A stretch of DNA of 64,000 bases from Paraburkholderia sp. CNPSo 3272 (GTDB lineage Bacteria > Pseudomonadota > Gammaproteobacteria > Burkholderiales > Burkholderiaceae). The position numbers and the translations under genes were made by a program. Within the stretch, counting starts at the first letter, position 1. Every line of letters starts with the position of its first letter. A model generated the notes under the pieces. That model ran no database searches. It was given only the letters and a program-made list of their open reading frames with translations, and was not told the origin of the DNA. The stretch is from positions 183,367 through 247,366 of the forward strand of contig NZ_JAMBPQ010000008.1 in the NCBI RefSeq assembly GCF_024206495.1, written 5' to 3'. This document shows positions 18,329 through 26,645 of the stretch, one piece after another.

Positions 18329-18913
18329 TCAAGACGTTCTCGCCATCTTGCTTCGCAGTTGGCCAGCCGAAAGCCACAAGGCAGAGATCAGAAAGTAGAC
18401 GGCGCCGACCGCTGCATAGCCCGCCACTTTCTCGATCGCCGAGGCCAGAGGCATGCCGCCCTGCACGATGAAGAACACCCCTGCCAATGCCGATTGAGCA
18501 CCGCTCAGTATCATCGCCCATTGCGCACCGAAGCGCTTCCAGCGACGCACGGCGGTACCGAGCTGAAGCAACCCGGACAGGATGGCCCACACGCCAAACA
18601 CGCCCAGCACCCCATGCGCGCCCAGCTTCAACGCCACGATCACGGCGACCGTCGTCATGATGCTAATGCCGACGTTGACGACTTGTGTACGGTTTTCATC
18701 CGCCCCTCCGCTGCGCAACATGTCGAGGTAGTTGGCCAGGGCATCCCATGCCGGATAGACGACAAGCAGTGCAGCGATTCTGGCTGGCGAATGCTGCCCG
18801 AGCGAGAAAGCCAGTGCCACCCAGGCAGCGGAAAACGCGGTCCGCACAAAGTAATACTGCTTGAGCCAGCTCTCTTCGCGAGTGAGCGTGATATCTGCGT
18901 GTCGATCAGCCAT
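18329..18913 (-). CDS. DUF308-like membrane protein
   Basis: A 194-residue integral membrane protein resembling the DUF308/HdeD group. An N-terminal cytoplasmic piece (ADRHADITLTREESWLKQ) is followed by about six hydrophobic segments: FSAAWVALAFSLG, IAALLVVYPAWDALANYL, GISIMTTVAVIVALKLG, VLGVFGVWAILSGLLQLG, MILSGAQSALAGVFFIVQG and AGYAAVGAVYFLISALWLSAG. Function is unknown; HdeD members act in acid stress in enterics, but that role cannot be transferred. The start is the ATG preceded by CAGGAGCTGCA. It is divergent from the HD/LuxR gene. Confidence 0.85.
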   Translation of the reverse strand: MADRHADITLTREESWLKQYYFVRTAFSAAWVALAFSLGQHSPARIAALLVVYPAWDALANYLDMLRSGGADENRTQVVNVGISIMTTVAVIVALKLGAHGVLGVFGVWAILSGLLQLGTAVRRWKRFGAQWAMILSGAQSALAGVFFIVQGGMPLASAIEKVAGYAAVGAVYFLISALWLSAGQLRSKMARTS

Positions 18914-19057
18914 TGCAGCTCCTGAACAGTTCGTGACAATGGTGCAAAGGATCGCACTCGCGTCGCCTGTGGGGCATCGGTCGAATGACCGACCCTCGCG
19001 GGATCGAACGGCGTTGTGACGTATAGTGATCGAACGCCTGACGTGCGCCCTGCCTCC

Positions 19058-20545
19058 ATGCCGATGACCGACGACAAAGCTCGCCTTTTTCCGCTGCGCG
19101 TGTTCGATGCCGTGAAAGCCCTCGCCTTCATCGGCGATCTGAGCATGGGCCAGCCCACCGATCATTCGCCGCGCACCGCATGGCTCGCGGCGCGCCTCGC
19201 GCGAGCCGCCCGGCTCGACGCGTCGACGATCGATACCGTGCGGGAGACCTCGCTGTTGCGCTGGTCGGGATGCACGGCAAACGCGGCGGGCTTCGCCGAC
19301 GTTTTCGGCGACGACATCCAAAGCCGCGTCTCGATGCTTGACGGCAGCACAGACTGGCTCGCGCCACTTGAGTCGCGTGGCGGTGCCGCCGCGGTGCTCA
19401 CGCCGCTCGCGCAGGCCCACTGCGAAGTGGCGGGCGAGGTGGCGCGCATGCTGGGCCTCCCCCTCGCAACCGAAACGGCGTTGCGTCATATCTTCGAAAT
19501 GTGGGACGGCGGCGGTCTCCCCGCGCATCTTGCACGCGAAGCTGTGCCGATGCCCGTGTTCATCGTCGCGCTTGCCGGAGACCTGGAGATTCTCAGTCGC
19601 ACGTATGGCGTCGAGCAGGCGCTTGGTCTCATCGCGCAACGCGCCGACACGCGCTATCCGCTGCGGCTCGTAGAAACCGCGCAGCGCGGTGCGCCCATTT
19701 GGCTCGCGGAACTGGAACGTACGTCACCCGCCGATCTCGACGCTGCGCTAACGACATCGCCTATGCAGCAGGCAACGTCGGCGGAGTTGATCGCCGACGT
19801 CATCGACCTCAAGCTGCCCTGGATGACCGGCTTCTCGCGCGCGGTCGCGGCGACGGCCGCCCGGTGTTGCGAACGTCTCACGACAGACAAAGCCGCGCAC
19901 GAACGCGTCTATCGCGCAGGATTGATTCATGGGATCGGGCGGGCGGCGGTGCCCAACGGCATCTGGAATCTGAGCGCGCGTTTGCCCGCAAGCGCCTGGG
20001 AGAAAGTGCGCCTCGTGCCTTACTGGACGTCGCGCGCAGGCAGGCAGGCCGGCGCGCTCGGTGATGCGGCCGACCTAGCATCGTATGCGTACGAGCGGCT
20101 GGACGGCTCGGGTTATTTTCGCGGCGCGCGCGGCGAGGCCATGACGCTCGAGGCACGCGTGCTGGCTGCGTCGGTGGCGTGGGTCGCGTTGCGCTCGGCG
20201 CGTCCGTGGCGAGCCAGGCTTTCCGACGACGCAGCCGCGCAACAATTGCGCGACGAGGTCACGAGCGGCCGGCTGAGCGGCGAAGCGGTCGATGCGCTAC
20301 TGGCCGAAGGCGCGGTCGCCGTCAGGCGCCCCGCGAGCCACACGCCGCAGCGCGCGCCGCTAACGCCGCGCGAAATCGACGTGTTGCGTGCCATCTCGCG
20401 CGGTGCGAGCAACAAGGAAGCCGCGCGAGAACTGGCGCTGAGTCCGAGCACAGTGCGCACGCATGTCGAGAGCGTGTTTCGCAAGTTCGAATGCTCGACC
20501 CGCGCGGCGGCGACACTCAAGGCATCGGCAATGGGCCTGCTTTAG
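19058..20545 (+). CDS. HD-domain regulator with C-terminal LuxR helix-turn-helix
   Basis: About 495 residues: two HD-GYP-like segments and a LuxR DNA-binding domain. The first segment has GQPTDHSPRTAWLAARLARAA and EMWDGGGLP; the second has HERVYRAGLIHGIGRAAVPNGIW and YERLDGSGYFRG. The GYP motif is changed in both, and the HD pairs look incomplete, so cyclic-di-GMP hydrolysis may be lost. The C-terminal helix-turn-helix (LTPREIDVLRAISRGASNKEAARE, in order, then STVRTHVESVFRKF) is complete. This would make a ligand-sensing transcription factor. The start is uncertain: GTG at 19016 or ATG at 19058, neither with a good ribosome site. Confidence 0.85.
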   Translation: MPMTDDKARLFPLRVFDAVKALAFIGDLSMGQPTDHSPRTAWLAARLARAARLDASTIDTVRETSLLRWSGCTANAAGFADVFGDDIQSRVSMLDGSTDWLAPLESRGGAAAVLTPLAQAHCEVAGEVARMLGLPLATETALRHIFEMWDGGGLPAHLAREAVPMPVFIVALAGDLEILSRTYGVEQALGLIAQRADTRYPLRLVETAQRGAPIWLAELERTSPADLDAALTTSPMQQATSAELIADVIDLKLPWMTGFSRAVAATAARCCERLTTDKAAHERVYRAGLIHGIGRAAVPNGIWNLSARLPASAWEKVRLVPYWTSRAGRQAGALGDAADLASYAYERLDGSGYFRGARGEAMTLEARVLAASVAWVALRSARPWRARLSDDAAAQQLRDEVTSGRLSGEAVDALLAEGAVAVRRPASHTPQRAPLTPREIDVLRAISRGASNKEAARELALSPSTVRTHVESVFRKFECSTRAAATLKASAMGLL

Positions 20546-20715
20546 CGGCCATCCCGTTGCGCTCTCGAAGAGAAAGCCGCCGTTGCCGTGTCCGGTGGCA
20601 GTAGCGCGCGGCGGATAGTGCATATCAACAGCGTCTTTATCGCTGATCGTTTGGTGGTCTCTCACGCTTCCCGAACTTGTTAGATCTCCTCTGTTCCCCC
20701 GGATTCAGGCATGAC

Positions 20716-21081
20716 TCAGTCTATTTCTTGCCCCACGGCTCTGGCCGTAAACCGATCCAGCAAACACTGCAGCCGACGCTCCTGAATGTGCAGGATCCCA
20801 GGTGTCGAACGGAGCTCGATCACGCGGGAGTGCCAATAGCTCGCACTGAATATCGCCATCGCCTTGTCCGCGCTGATCGCGCTTTCGAGGTGAGCAATTG
20901 CGGTGTCGAGAGTGTGGACACTGTAGGGACTCTGAGGACGCCTTTCTGTCTCTGTCTTTATCTGAATCGTTTTCTCGCGCCCGGCCCGCTTGCCCCCGGC
21001 CTGGCTTTCGCGTTCCTGCGCAAGCCGGGTTTGCAGGCGCTGCTCGTCGAGCGCGTCGCACCGAATGGAGTTGTCTTGCAT
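20716..21081 (-). CDS. Hypothetical protein, about 121 residues
   Basis: I do not recognise this family. The protein has a highly charged, Gln/Arg/Lys-rich N-terminal half (RLQTRLAQERESQAGGKR, KTIQIKTETERRPQ), likely disordered or coiled, and a folded-looking C-terminal helical half (HTLDTAIAHLESAISADKAMAIFSASYWHSRV in two helices, then ERRLQCLLDRF). No signal or membrane segment. The start is set by GAGGAG eight bases before the ATG at 21081. It lies 26 bases after the next hypothetical gene on the same strand, so the two form a probable operon. Confidence 0.7.
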   Translation of the reverse strand: MQDNSIRCDALDEQRLQTRLAQERESQAGGKRAGREKTIQIKTETERRPQSPYSVHTLDTAIAHLESAISADKAMAIFSASYWHSRVIELRSTPGILHIQERRLQCLLDRFTARAVGQEID

Positions 21082-21107
21082 CGCACGGTCTCCTCGTCGG
21101 CGATCGC

Positions 21108-21539
21108 TCACCATTTACCATCGAGCATGTTCCGGCGCTCGCTGATGATGGCTGTCGGGCCCGGATTCTCGTGATTAACCAGGGTCGCATCGGTGCACAC
21201 GGCGCGGGCCGCTTTTGAGCCACGCCGGTGGCGTGCGACGGACTCCAGCAGGCTCAACGTAATGCAGAAGGTCCGGTCGATCTGCTCCGTCCAGCACTTC
21301 TGGTCATAGGCGGCCAAGGCCTGCACGAAGACGTCGTAGATCTGGTCCGGGAAAGTCACGCCGCTCGACTCGATGCGGACCATGAGCGCCCTTGCCCGAA
21401 GCAGCTCGGCCAGGATCGTCGCGTCCGGCTGCGTTGCCGGTTCGGGCTCCGGCTTGCAAGGGCGTGCGCGCGTTTCGTCATCCGACGCGAAGCGGAAAAT
21501 GTTCAGCAGGCTTTTGAAGTCGGGATGCGGCGTATGCAT
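21108..21539 (-). CDS. Hypothetical protein, about 143 residues
   Basis: Family not recognised. A soluble, mostly helical protein: PHPDFKSLLNIFRFASDDE, an acidic/proline linker (CKPEPEPATQPD), then three helices (ATILAELLRARALMVRIE, DQIYDVFVQALAAYDQKCW, TFCITLSLLESVARHRRG) and a polar tail. The start at 21539 has GAGGGA eight bases before; an ATG five codons earlier is possible. It heads a two-gene unit with the gene at 20716-21081 and is divergent from the response regulator gene, with a hairpin-rich spacer between. A link to that regulator is only suggested by position. Confidence 0.7.
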   Translation of the reverse strand: MHTPHPDFKSLLNIFRFASDDETRARPCKPEPEPATQPDATILAELLRARALMVRIESSGVTFPDQIYDVFVQALAAYDQKCWTEQIDRTFCITLSLLESVARHRRGSKAARAVCTDATLVNHENPGPTAIISERRNMLDGKW

Positions 21540-21721
21540 GATGGTGTCCCTCATCGTCCGAACTGCAGCGACTCCATCGTGCGCGTACCGGGGTTCCGGC
21601 AAAACCGGCCATGCCGGGGGAAAAACGCCTCCAGAAGGCGGCCCTACAAGCGTCCCCCGCTTTGGGGGGATCGCAACCTGAAGGAATACGGGTACAGTGA
21701 TCCCCACTAGAGAGGCGCTCG
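21540..21721. promoter_or_regulatory. Hairpin-rich divergent intergenic region
   Basis: This spacer separates the minus-strand unknown gene from the plus-strand response regulator gene. It contains several short inverted repeats close together: CCGG-ccatg-CCGG near 21605-21619, CGCCT-ccaga-AGGCG near 21626-21640, and CCCCC-gcttt-GGGGG near 21654-21668. They sit just before the response regulator start and could act as operators, as an RNA leader structure or as both. No sigma-70 boxes stand out. Confidence 0.45.
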
Positions 21722-22417
21722 ATGGACAACCTGTATTTCCGGCACGTACTACTCGTCGAAGACGAGGGCTTGACGCGTATTGCGATGAAGAGCCTGATCC
21801 TGACTTCGGAACCGACGCTCGACATCGACGAGGCCGGCTCGTACGACGCCGCTGTCGAACGGCTGCAGAACAAGGCTTACGACCTGGTCTTTCTCGACTA
21901 CCAGATCGGGAACAATCACACCGGGCTTGATTTGTTGCGCTGGCTGCAGGAGAACGAGCGCGCGGCGCATGTGGTCATGCTGTCCGCGCAGGACGACCGC
22001 GAAACCGTGCTGGACTGCATCAAGAATGGCGCCGGCGGCTTCATCTCGAAGGCCAGCGAGGAAGGCGGTGCGGTGTTCCGGGAAGCCCTGCAGACGATCC
22101 TGAACGGACGGGTCTACCTGCCCAACAGCGTACTCGGCAAGGGCGGCCATACCCCGCAGTCGCCGGGGCCGAGCAAGGCCATTCCGATCGACTCGCTGAA
22201 CTTGCCGCCGCGCCTCGCGCAAACCCTGGGTTTTCTGCTGCAGGGCATGTCGAACAAGGCCATCGCGCGAAAAATGAACATCTCGGAGAACACCGCGAAG
22301 GAGTACATCAGCGATCTGCTGAGCCGCTTCAACGTATCGCGGCGAACTTTCCTGATCGTCGAAATGGCACGCCGCGGCATCGAGATTCCCACCGTCGCGC
22401 ACGCCCCGGCGGTCTAG
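21722..22417 (+). CDS. Response regulator, NarL/LuxR family
   Basis: A 231-residue two-component response regulator. The receiver domain covers residues 7-125 with acidic pocket EDE at 13-15, phosphoacceptor D59 (LVFLDYQIG) and switch segments MLSAQDD and FISKAS (the conserved Lys). The C-terminal LuxR helix-turn-helix is at about 155-220 (LPPRLAQTLGFLLQGMSNKAIARKM, in order, then TAKEYISDLLSRFNV). The gene converges on the hybrid histidine kinase gene, and the two stop codons share the bases CTAG, so they are likely partners although on opposite strands. The start ATG follows AGAGAGGCGCTCG. Confidence 0.94.
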   Translation: MDNLYFRHVLLVEDEGLTRIAMKSLILTSEPTLDIDEAGSYDAAVERLQNKAYDLVFLDYQIGNNHTGLDLLRWLQENERAAHVVMLSAQDDRETVLDCIKNGAGGFISKASEEGGAVFREALQTILNGRVYLPNSVLGKGGHTPQSPGPSKAIPIDSLNLPPRLAQTLGFLLQGMSNKAIARKMNISENTAKEYISDLLSRFNVSRRTFLIVEMARRGIEIPTVAHAPAV

Positions 22418-24426
22418 GTCGCCCGGCCCGACGCCTCCGTCAATTCGAGCATGCGCGCGATCAGCAGGTCGGGAGCCAGTGGCTTGCTGAGGACGCAGCG
22501 CTCGGGCAACACGCCCTGCGTGCTTGCCATGGCTTCCCCCGTCACCACGAGGCACGGCACGGGCCGCGCAACGTGCTCGCCCAGCAGACGGATGACGTCG
22601 TGTGCGGTCGCATTCTCCGGCAGCCGGTAGTCGCTGATCACCAGGTCCGGCACGCGCTCGATCGTCTGCAACAGTTCGCCGAGTTCGGCAGCGGACCGAA
22701 CCGAATCGGACAGCACTCCCCAGCGTGCAAACAACGCCTCCATCGAGGCGCGCACGAGGCTGTCGTCCTCGACCAGCAACACGTAGAGACCGCGCAGCGA
22801 CGACGGTGACGGCGACAAGGCCGCATCGGCGGACGATATCGCGGCATCCTCGTGTGCAAATTGATCCGCTACCGGTATGCGCACCGAGAAGCGCGACCCG
22901 TGCCCCTCGATCGACTTGAGTTCGAGACGATGCCCCTCGAGCAGGGACACCACCGCATTCACGATCGACAAACCGAGCCCGAGCCCTTTCTCGCGGTCCC
23001 GCTCCGGGTTGCCGAGCTGGACGAACGGCTGGAAAATCGCGTCCCAATGTTCCGACGCGATGCCTATGCCGTTATCGAGCACGTCGATCCGCACATAATT
23101 AGGCATACGTACCAAACCGACGAGCACCGTGGAGCGACCCGCTTTCGAGGGATCCGAATATTTGATGCCGTTCGCAATGAGGTTGCTCAGCACGCGGGGA
23201 ATCCAGTCGGCGTCGGTGCGTACCCATGCGGGCTTTTGCAGCGCTCTGGCATAGCGCAGCACGACGCCGCGGCTTGCAGCGAACGACGCGAGCTGCTCGA
23301 CCGCATCCTCGGTCACGCGGCTCAGGTCGACGCTCGTATAGGTCGGGTCGACGTGACCCGACTCGAGCTTCGACAGATCGAGCACCGCGTTGAAAAGACG
23401 CGCCGTCAATACCGACGCCTTGCGCGCCTCGCCGATCAGCTTGCCCGACGCTTCGATGTCGCGCGCCTCCAGCGCTTCGTCTGCAGCCGCAAGAAACAGG
23501 TTCAGCGCATGCATGGGCTGGCGCAGGTCGTGCGCGGCCGCGGCCAGAAAGCGCGACTTCGCCCGGCTCGCCTGCTCTGCGGCTTCGCGCTGCTGCTCGC
23601 GCAAGGCGATCAGGGCTTCCGACTTGGTCTGCTGGTCGCGCCGTGCGCGCTCGAGGTCATGGTGCTTTTGCGCAAGCTCTGCGTTGGCGCTTTGCAGCGC
23701 ATCGTTGCTCTGGGCTAGCGCCTGGACAGCAACATACCGGTCGCGCACATGCCGCTCGGCATTCACGTTGACGCTGTGCCCCAGCACGGCGACGTTCAAC
23801 AGATAGAACATGCCCGCGGCGAAGTTGTCCGGCTCGACCGCCTGAGTGAGCAGCTGTGCCATCACGATCACGGCAATCACGCACGCGCTGAGCATGAGTG
23901 TCGCCTTGGCCCGCAAGCGAAGAAAGCCAAACAGATAAAAGAGAATTAAATAAAAACCGACAAAAAAATGGGTGAAATTGAACGGGCGCGGGGCAAGGAC
24001 CGTTTGCATCAACAGGCAAAAGCACATGAACGCCAGGCCCGACAGCAGGATCCAGTGTGCAACCTTGTCCCGATGAAATTCGAGCCTGAAGGCCAGAACG
24101 ATGCCGACGGTCGCGCCAATCGCACCGGCGCAACGGAACGCGAAAACCTCCGGGAAGTACGGCCGGAACGCCGTACTCGTCTGCGCGAGACTGATTTCCC
24201 AAAAGCCGAAGCACACCCAGATCAGGGTTCCGAGCACCAGCGCCGCACGGCGAAAGTCGGCAAAGCGCCGGCCGTACTCCTCGGTAAATTCTCGTTCGAC
24301 CTGCGGATCCGCGAAGCGGGCGGGCCAGCACAGCATATCGACCAGCCATGCGCGAACCGCGCTGGGCGCATGCGAACGTTTGAGGAATGCCGATTCCGTC
24401 GCCGATTGAAACCTGAATATGCTCAT
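22414..24426 (-). CDS. Hybrid sensor histidine kinase with C-terminal receiver
   Basis: A 670-residue membrane histidine kinase. The N-terminal part (residues about 50-230) has six hydrophobic segments and no large periplasmic domain, so the signal is sensed in or near the membrane. A coiled linker (SNDALQSANAELAQKHHDLE) leads to HisKA with H299 (AAAAHDLRQPMHALN). The ATPase domain has N-box NLIANGIKY, G1 DNGIGI, F-box and G2 GLGLGLSIV. A receiver domain follows with D599 (LVISDYRLP). It lacks a DNA-binding domain and probably signals to the convergent response regulator. The start at 24426 gives a normal length; a frame to 24492 adds an unlikely leader. Confidence 0.93.
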   Translation of the reverse strand: MSIFRFQSATESAFLKRSHAPSAVRAWLVDMLCWPARFADPQVEREFTEEYGRRFADFRRAALVLGTLIWVCFGFWEISLAQTSTAFRPYFPEVFAFRCAGAIGATVGIVLAFRLEFHRDKVAHWILLSGLAFMCFCLLMQTVLAPRPFNFTHFFVGFYLILFYLFGFLRLRAKATLMLSACVIAVIVMAQLLTQAVEPDNFAAGMFYLLNVAVLGHSVNVNAERHVRDRYVAVQALAQSNDALQSANAELAQKHHDLERARRDQQTKSEALIALREQQREAAEQASRAKSRFLAAAAHDLRQPMHALNLFLAAADEALEARDIEASGKLIGEARKASVLTARLFNAVLDLSKLESGHVDPTYTSVDLSRVTEDAVEQLASFAASRGVVLRYARALQKPAWVRTDADWIPRVLSNLIANGIKYSDPSKAGRSTVLVGLVRMPNYVRIDVLDNGIGIASEHWDAIFQPFVQLGNPERDREKGLGLGLSIVNAVVSLLEGHRLELKSIEGHGSRFSVRIPVADQFAHEDAAISSADAALSPSPSSLRGLYVLLVEDDSLVRASMEALFARWGVLSDSVRSAAELGELLQTIERVPDLVISDYRLPENATAHDVIRLLGEHVARPVPCLVVTGEAMASTQGVLPERCVLSKPLAPDLLIARMLELTEASGRAT

Positions 24427-25003
24427 CGCATCTCGCCGGTATGCTCGCTGGCTAACGAAGCAGGAAGCACGTCGTGTGCTTAGTCGTGCCAATCCATTCT
24501 AGCCGGTCACAGCCTGCCCCGCCCGCTTCCCCGCTGGAAGCGAGGCATGTTACGCCAGCGGACCACAGGAGAATGTCACATAACATGGTGTTCGACGTGC
24601 GACGATCAGGTATCGCGCCGGCTTTCTCAAGGCAGCCTATATCCTTCGTACTCCGTTGCAATCACAACGAACCACGTCTTTACCGAGGCGAAGCATTCCC
24701 TCACTGCGCAAAGCGGCTCGCCTGCGCTCCCAATCCACGCATTAATCTATTTCCCGTTTTGAGCAACAATCATCAGATGTTTTCTGTGCAATGGACGTAA
24801 TGCCATGATTAGGCTGCCAAAATCGGCATATGCGAGGCTGAACCCATCACACAAAAATGACGCTGGGATGGCCAATAAACTTTCAATTTCCTTTTTATTT
24901 AACGAAACTGAAACAGTGTTTTATCGCCATAAATCCGATCGTGTCATGTTTTCCCTCTAATATCTGTCGCGACGTTTTCACGAAGCCTAGCCTGGAGAAC
25001 AGT
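24427..25003. promoter_or_regulatory. 577-base intergenic region, promoter region of the adc operon
   Basis: No convincing gene is seen. The right half (about 24770-24960) is clearly richer in A and T than its surroundings, with stretches such as TTTCCTTTTTATTTAACG near 24889-24906, and is the likely promoter region for acetoacetate decarboxylase. The left half should hold the promoter of the histidine kinase on the minus strand. Open frames near 24474-24800 lack ribosome sites and have unlike composition. No clean palindrome or terminator was found. Confidence 0.5.
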
Positions 25004-25801
25004 ATGGATCTGGCAAGAATCCGCCGCGATGCATTCGCGATGCCCATGCACAACCCCGCGTATCCGCGACCGCCGTTTCGCTTCGTCAATCGCGAATATT
25101 TCATCATCACGTACGAGACCGATCCCGATGCGCTGCGCGCCATCGTGCCGGAGCCGCTGAAGCCGGAAAACAATCTCGTGCATTACGAATTCATCCGCAT
25201 GCCCGACTCGTCGGGATTTGGCGACTACACCGAAAGCGGACAGGTAATCTCCGTACGCGACCCGCAAGGCCGCCTCGCGAATTACACGCATTCGATGTAT
25301 CTCGACGACGAAGGCCCGATTGCCGGCGGCCGTGAAATCTGGGGCTTCCCGAAGAAGCTCGCGCGCCCCGTGCTCGCCGTCGACGGCAACGACACGCTGC
25401 TCGGCACGCTCGATTACGGTACGCAGCGCATCGCGACCGGCACGATGGGCTACAAGCATCACGTGCTCAACAGCGAAGACGAGCGCCGCAAGCTCGCCGA
25501 TACGCCCAACTATCTTCTCAAGATCATTCCGCATGTGGACGGCACGGCGCGCATCTGCGAGCTGGTGCGCTTCTATCTGCGCGACGTGACAGTGCGCGGC
25601 GCATGGAGCGGCCCGGCCGCGATCGAACTGCATCCGCACGCGCTCGCGCCCGTCGCCGATCTGCCGGTGCGTCGCGTCGTGGGTGCCCGTCACGTCATCG
25701 CGGACCTCACGCTCGATATCGGCGAAGTCGCCTTCGACTATCTCGCCACGACATCGAGCCACGACGCCGCCCTGGGCGAACCCGAAGCCGAACTCGCTTG
25801 A
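25004..25801 (+). CDS. adc: Acetoacetate decarboxylase
   Basis: A 265-residue acetoacetate decarboxylase, which turns acetoacetate into acetone and CO2. The Schiff-base lysine lies in the conserved GFPKKLARP motif (K117/K118). Other family features are [13 protein letters not shown] near residue 30, the [17 protein letters not shown] segment, and GYKHHVLN. The start is the ATG with CTGGAG eight bases before; an open frame further upstream is not coding-like. It is the first gene of a unit with 3-hydroxybutyrate dehydrogenase (35 bases later) and a patatin phospholipase. Confidence 0.96.
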   Translation: MDLARIRRDAFAMPMHNPAYPRPPFRFVNREYFIITYETDPDALRAIVPEPLKPENNLVHYEFIRMPDSSGFGDYTESGQVISVRDPQGRLANYTHSMYLDDEGPIAGGREIWGFPKKLARPVLAVDGNDTLLGTLDYGTQRIATGTMGYKHHVLNSEDERRKLADTPNYLLKIIPHVDGTARICELVRFYLRDVTVRGAWSGPAAIELHPHALAPVADLPVRRVVGARHVIADLTLDIGEVAFDYLATTSSHDAALGEPEAELA

Positions 25802-25836
25802 TCTGTTTATCTATCGCTTTTTAGTAAGGAATACGT

Positions 25837-26619
25837 ATGTCTTTGAAAGATAAGGTTGCAGTCATCACGGGCGCCGCGAGCGGCATTGGCGAACATTGTG
25901 CGCGTACGTTCGCGAGCCAGGGTGCGGCGGTCGTGATCGCCGACCTCAATCTTGCGAACGCCGCAAAGGTGGCGGACAGCATCGTGGCCGCGGGCGGCAA
26001 GGCCCTCGCCGTGGCGATGGATGTCACCAACGAGGAAGCGGTGAATGCAGGGATCGACGAAGCGGCGAAAGCCTTCGGCGGCATCGACGTGCTGGTGTCG
26101 AACGCGGGCATCCAGATCATCAGCCCGGTGGAGGAGTTTCCGTTTGCCGACTGGAAGAAGATGCTCGCAATCCATCTCGACGGCGCGTTCCTCACCACCA
26201 AGGCCGCGCTCAAGCATATGTACGGCAGCGGCAAGGGCGGCTCGATCGTCTACATGGGATCGGTGCATTCGCACGAGGCGTCGAAGCTCAAGGCGGCTTA
26301 TGTCACGGCGAAGCACGGTTTGCTCGGCCTCGCCCGCGTCGTGGCGAAGGAAGGCGGTCCGCGCGGCGTGCGCGCCAACGTCGTGTGCCCGGGTTTCGTG
26401 CGTACGCCGCTCGTCGACAAGCAGATTCCCGAGCAGGCCAGGGCGCTCGGTATCGCGGAAGCCGACGTCGTCAAGAACGTAATGCTCAAGGACACCGTGG
26501 ACGGAGAGTTCACCTCCCTCGACGACGTGGCCAACACGGTCGCGTTCCTCGCGGGCTTCGGGTCGCAAGCGCTGACGGGGCAATCGGTGCTCGTCACGCA
26601 CGGCTGGTCGATGCACTAA
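25837..26619 (+). CDS. bdhA: 3-hydroxybutyrate dehydrogenase
   Basis: A 260-residue short-chain dehydrogenase/reductase that fits D-beta-hydroxybutyrate dehydrogenases. The NAD-binding TGAASGIG is at residues 11-18, NAGIQ near 88, catalytic Ser in [21 protein letters not shown] with Y155xxxK159-type pair, and the bdh-typical C-terminal [15 protein letters not shown] and HGWSMH end. It interconverts 3-hydroxybutyrate and acetoacetate with NAD. Next to acetoacetate decarboxylase it fits ketone-body or PHB breakdown. The start has AAGGAATACGT before ATG. Confidence 0.94.
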   Translation: MSLKDKVAVITGAASGIGEHCARTFASQGAAVVIADLNLANAAKVADSIVAAGGKALAVAMDVTNEEAVNAGIDEAAKAFGGIDVLVSNAGIQIISPVEEFPFADWKKMLAIHLDGAFLTTKAALKHMYGSGKGGSIVYMGSVHSHEASKLKAAYVTAKHGLLGLARVVAKEGGPRGVRANVVCPGFVRTPLVDKQIPEQARALGIAEADVVKNVMLKDTVDGEFTSLDDVANTVAFLAGFGSQALTGQSVLVTHGWSMH

Positions 26620-26645
26620 GCCACCAACGAACAAAGGGAGAACGT

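Noticed and set aside
24474..24800. Possible short gene upstream of adc
   Set aside because: No ribosome site; the product resembles no protein and the region is better explained as a promoter spacer.
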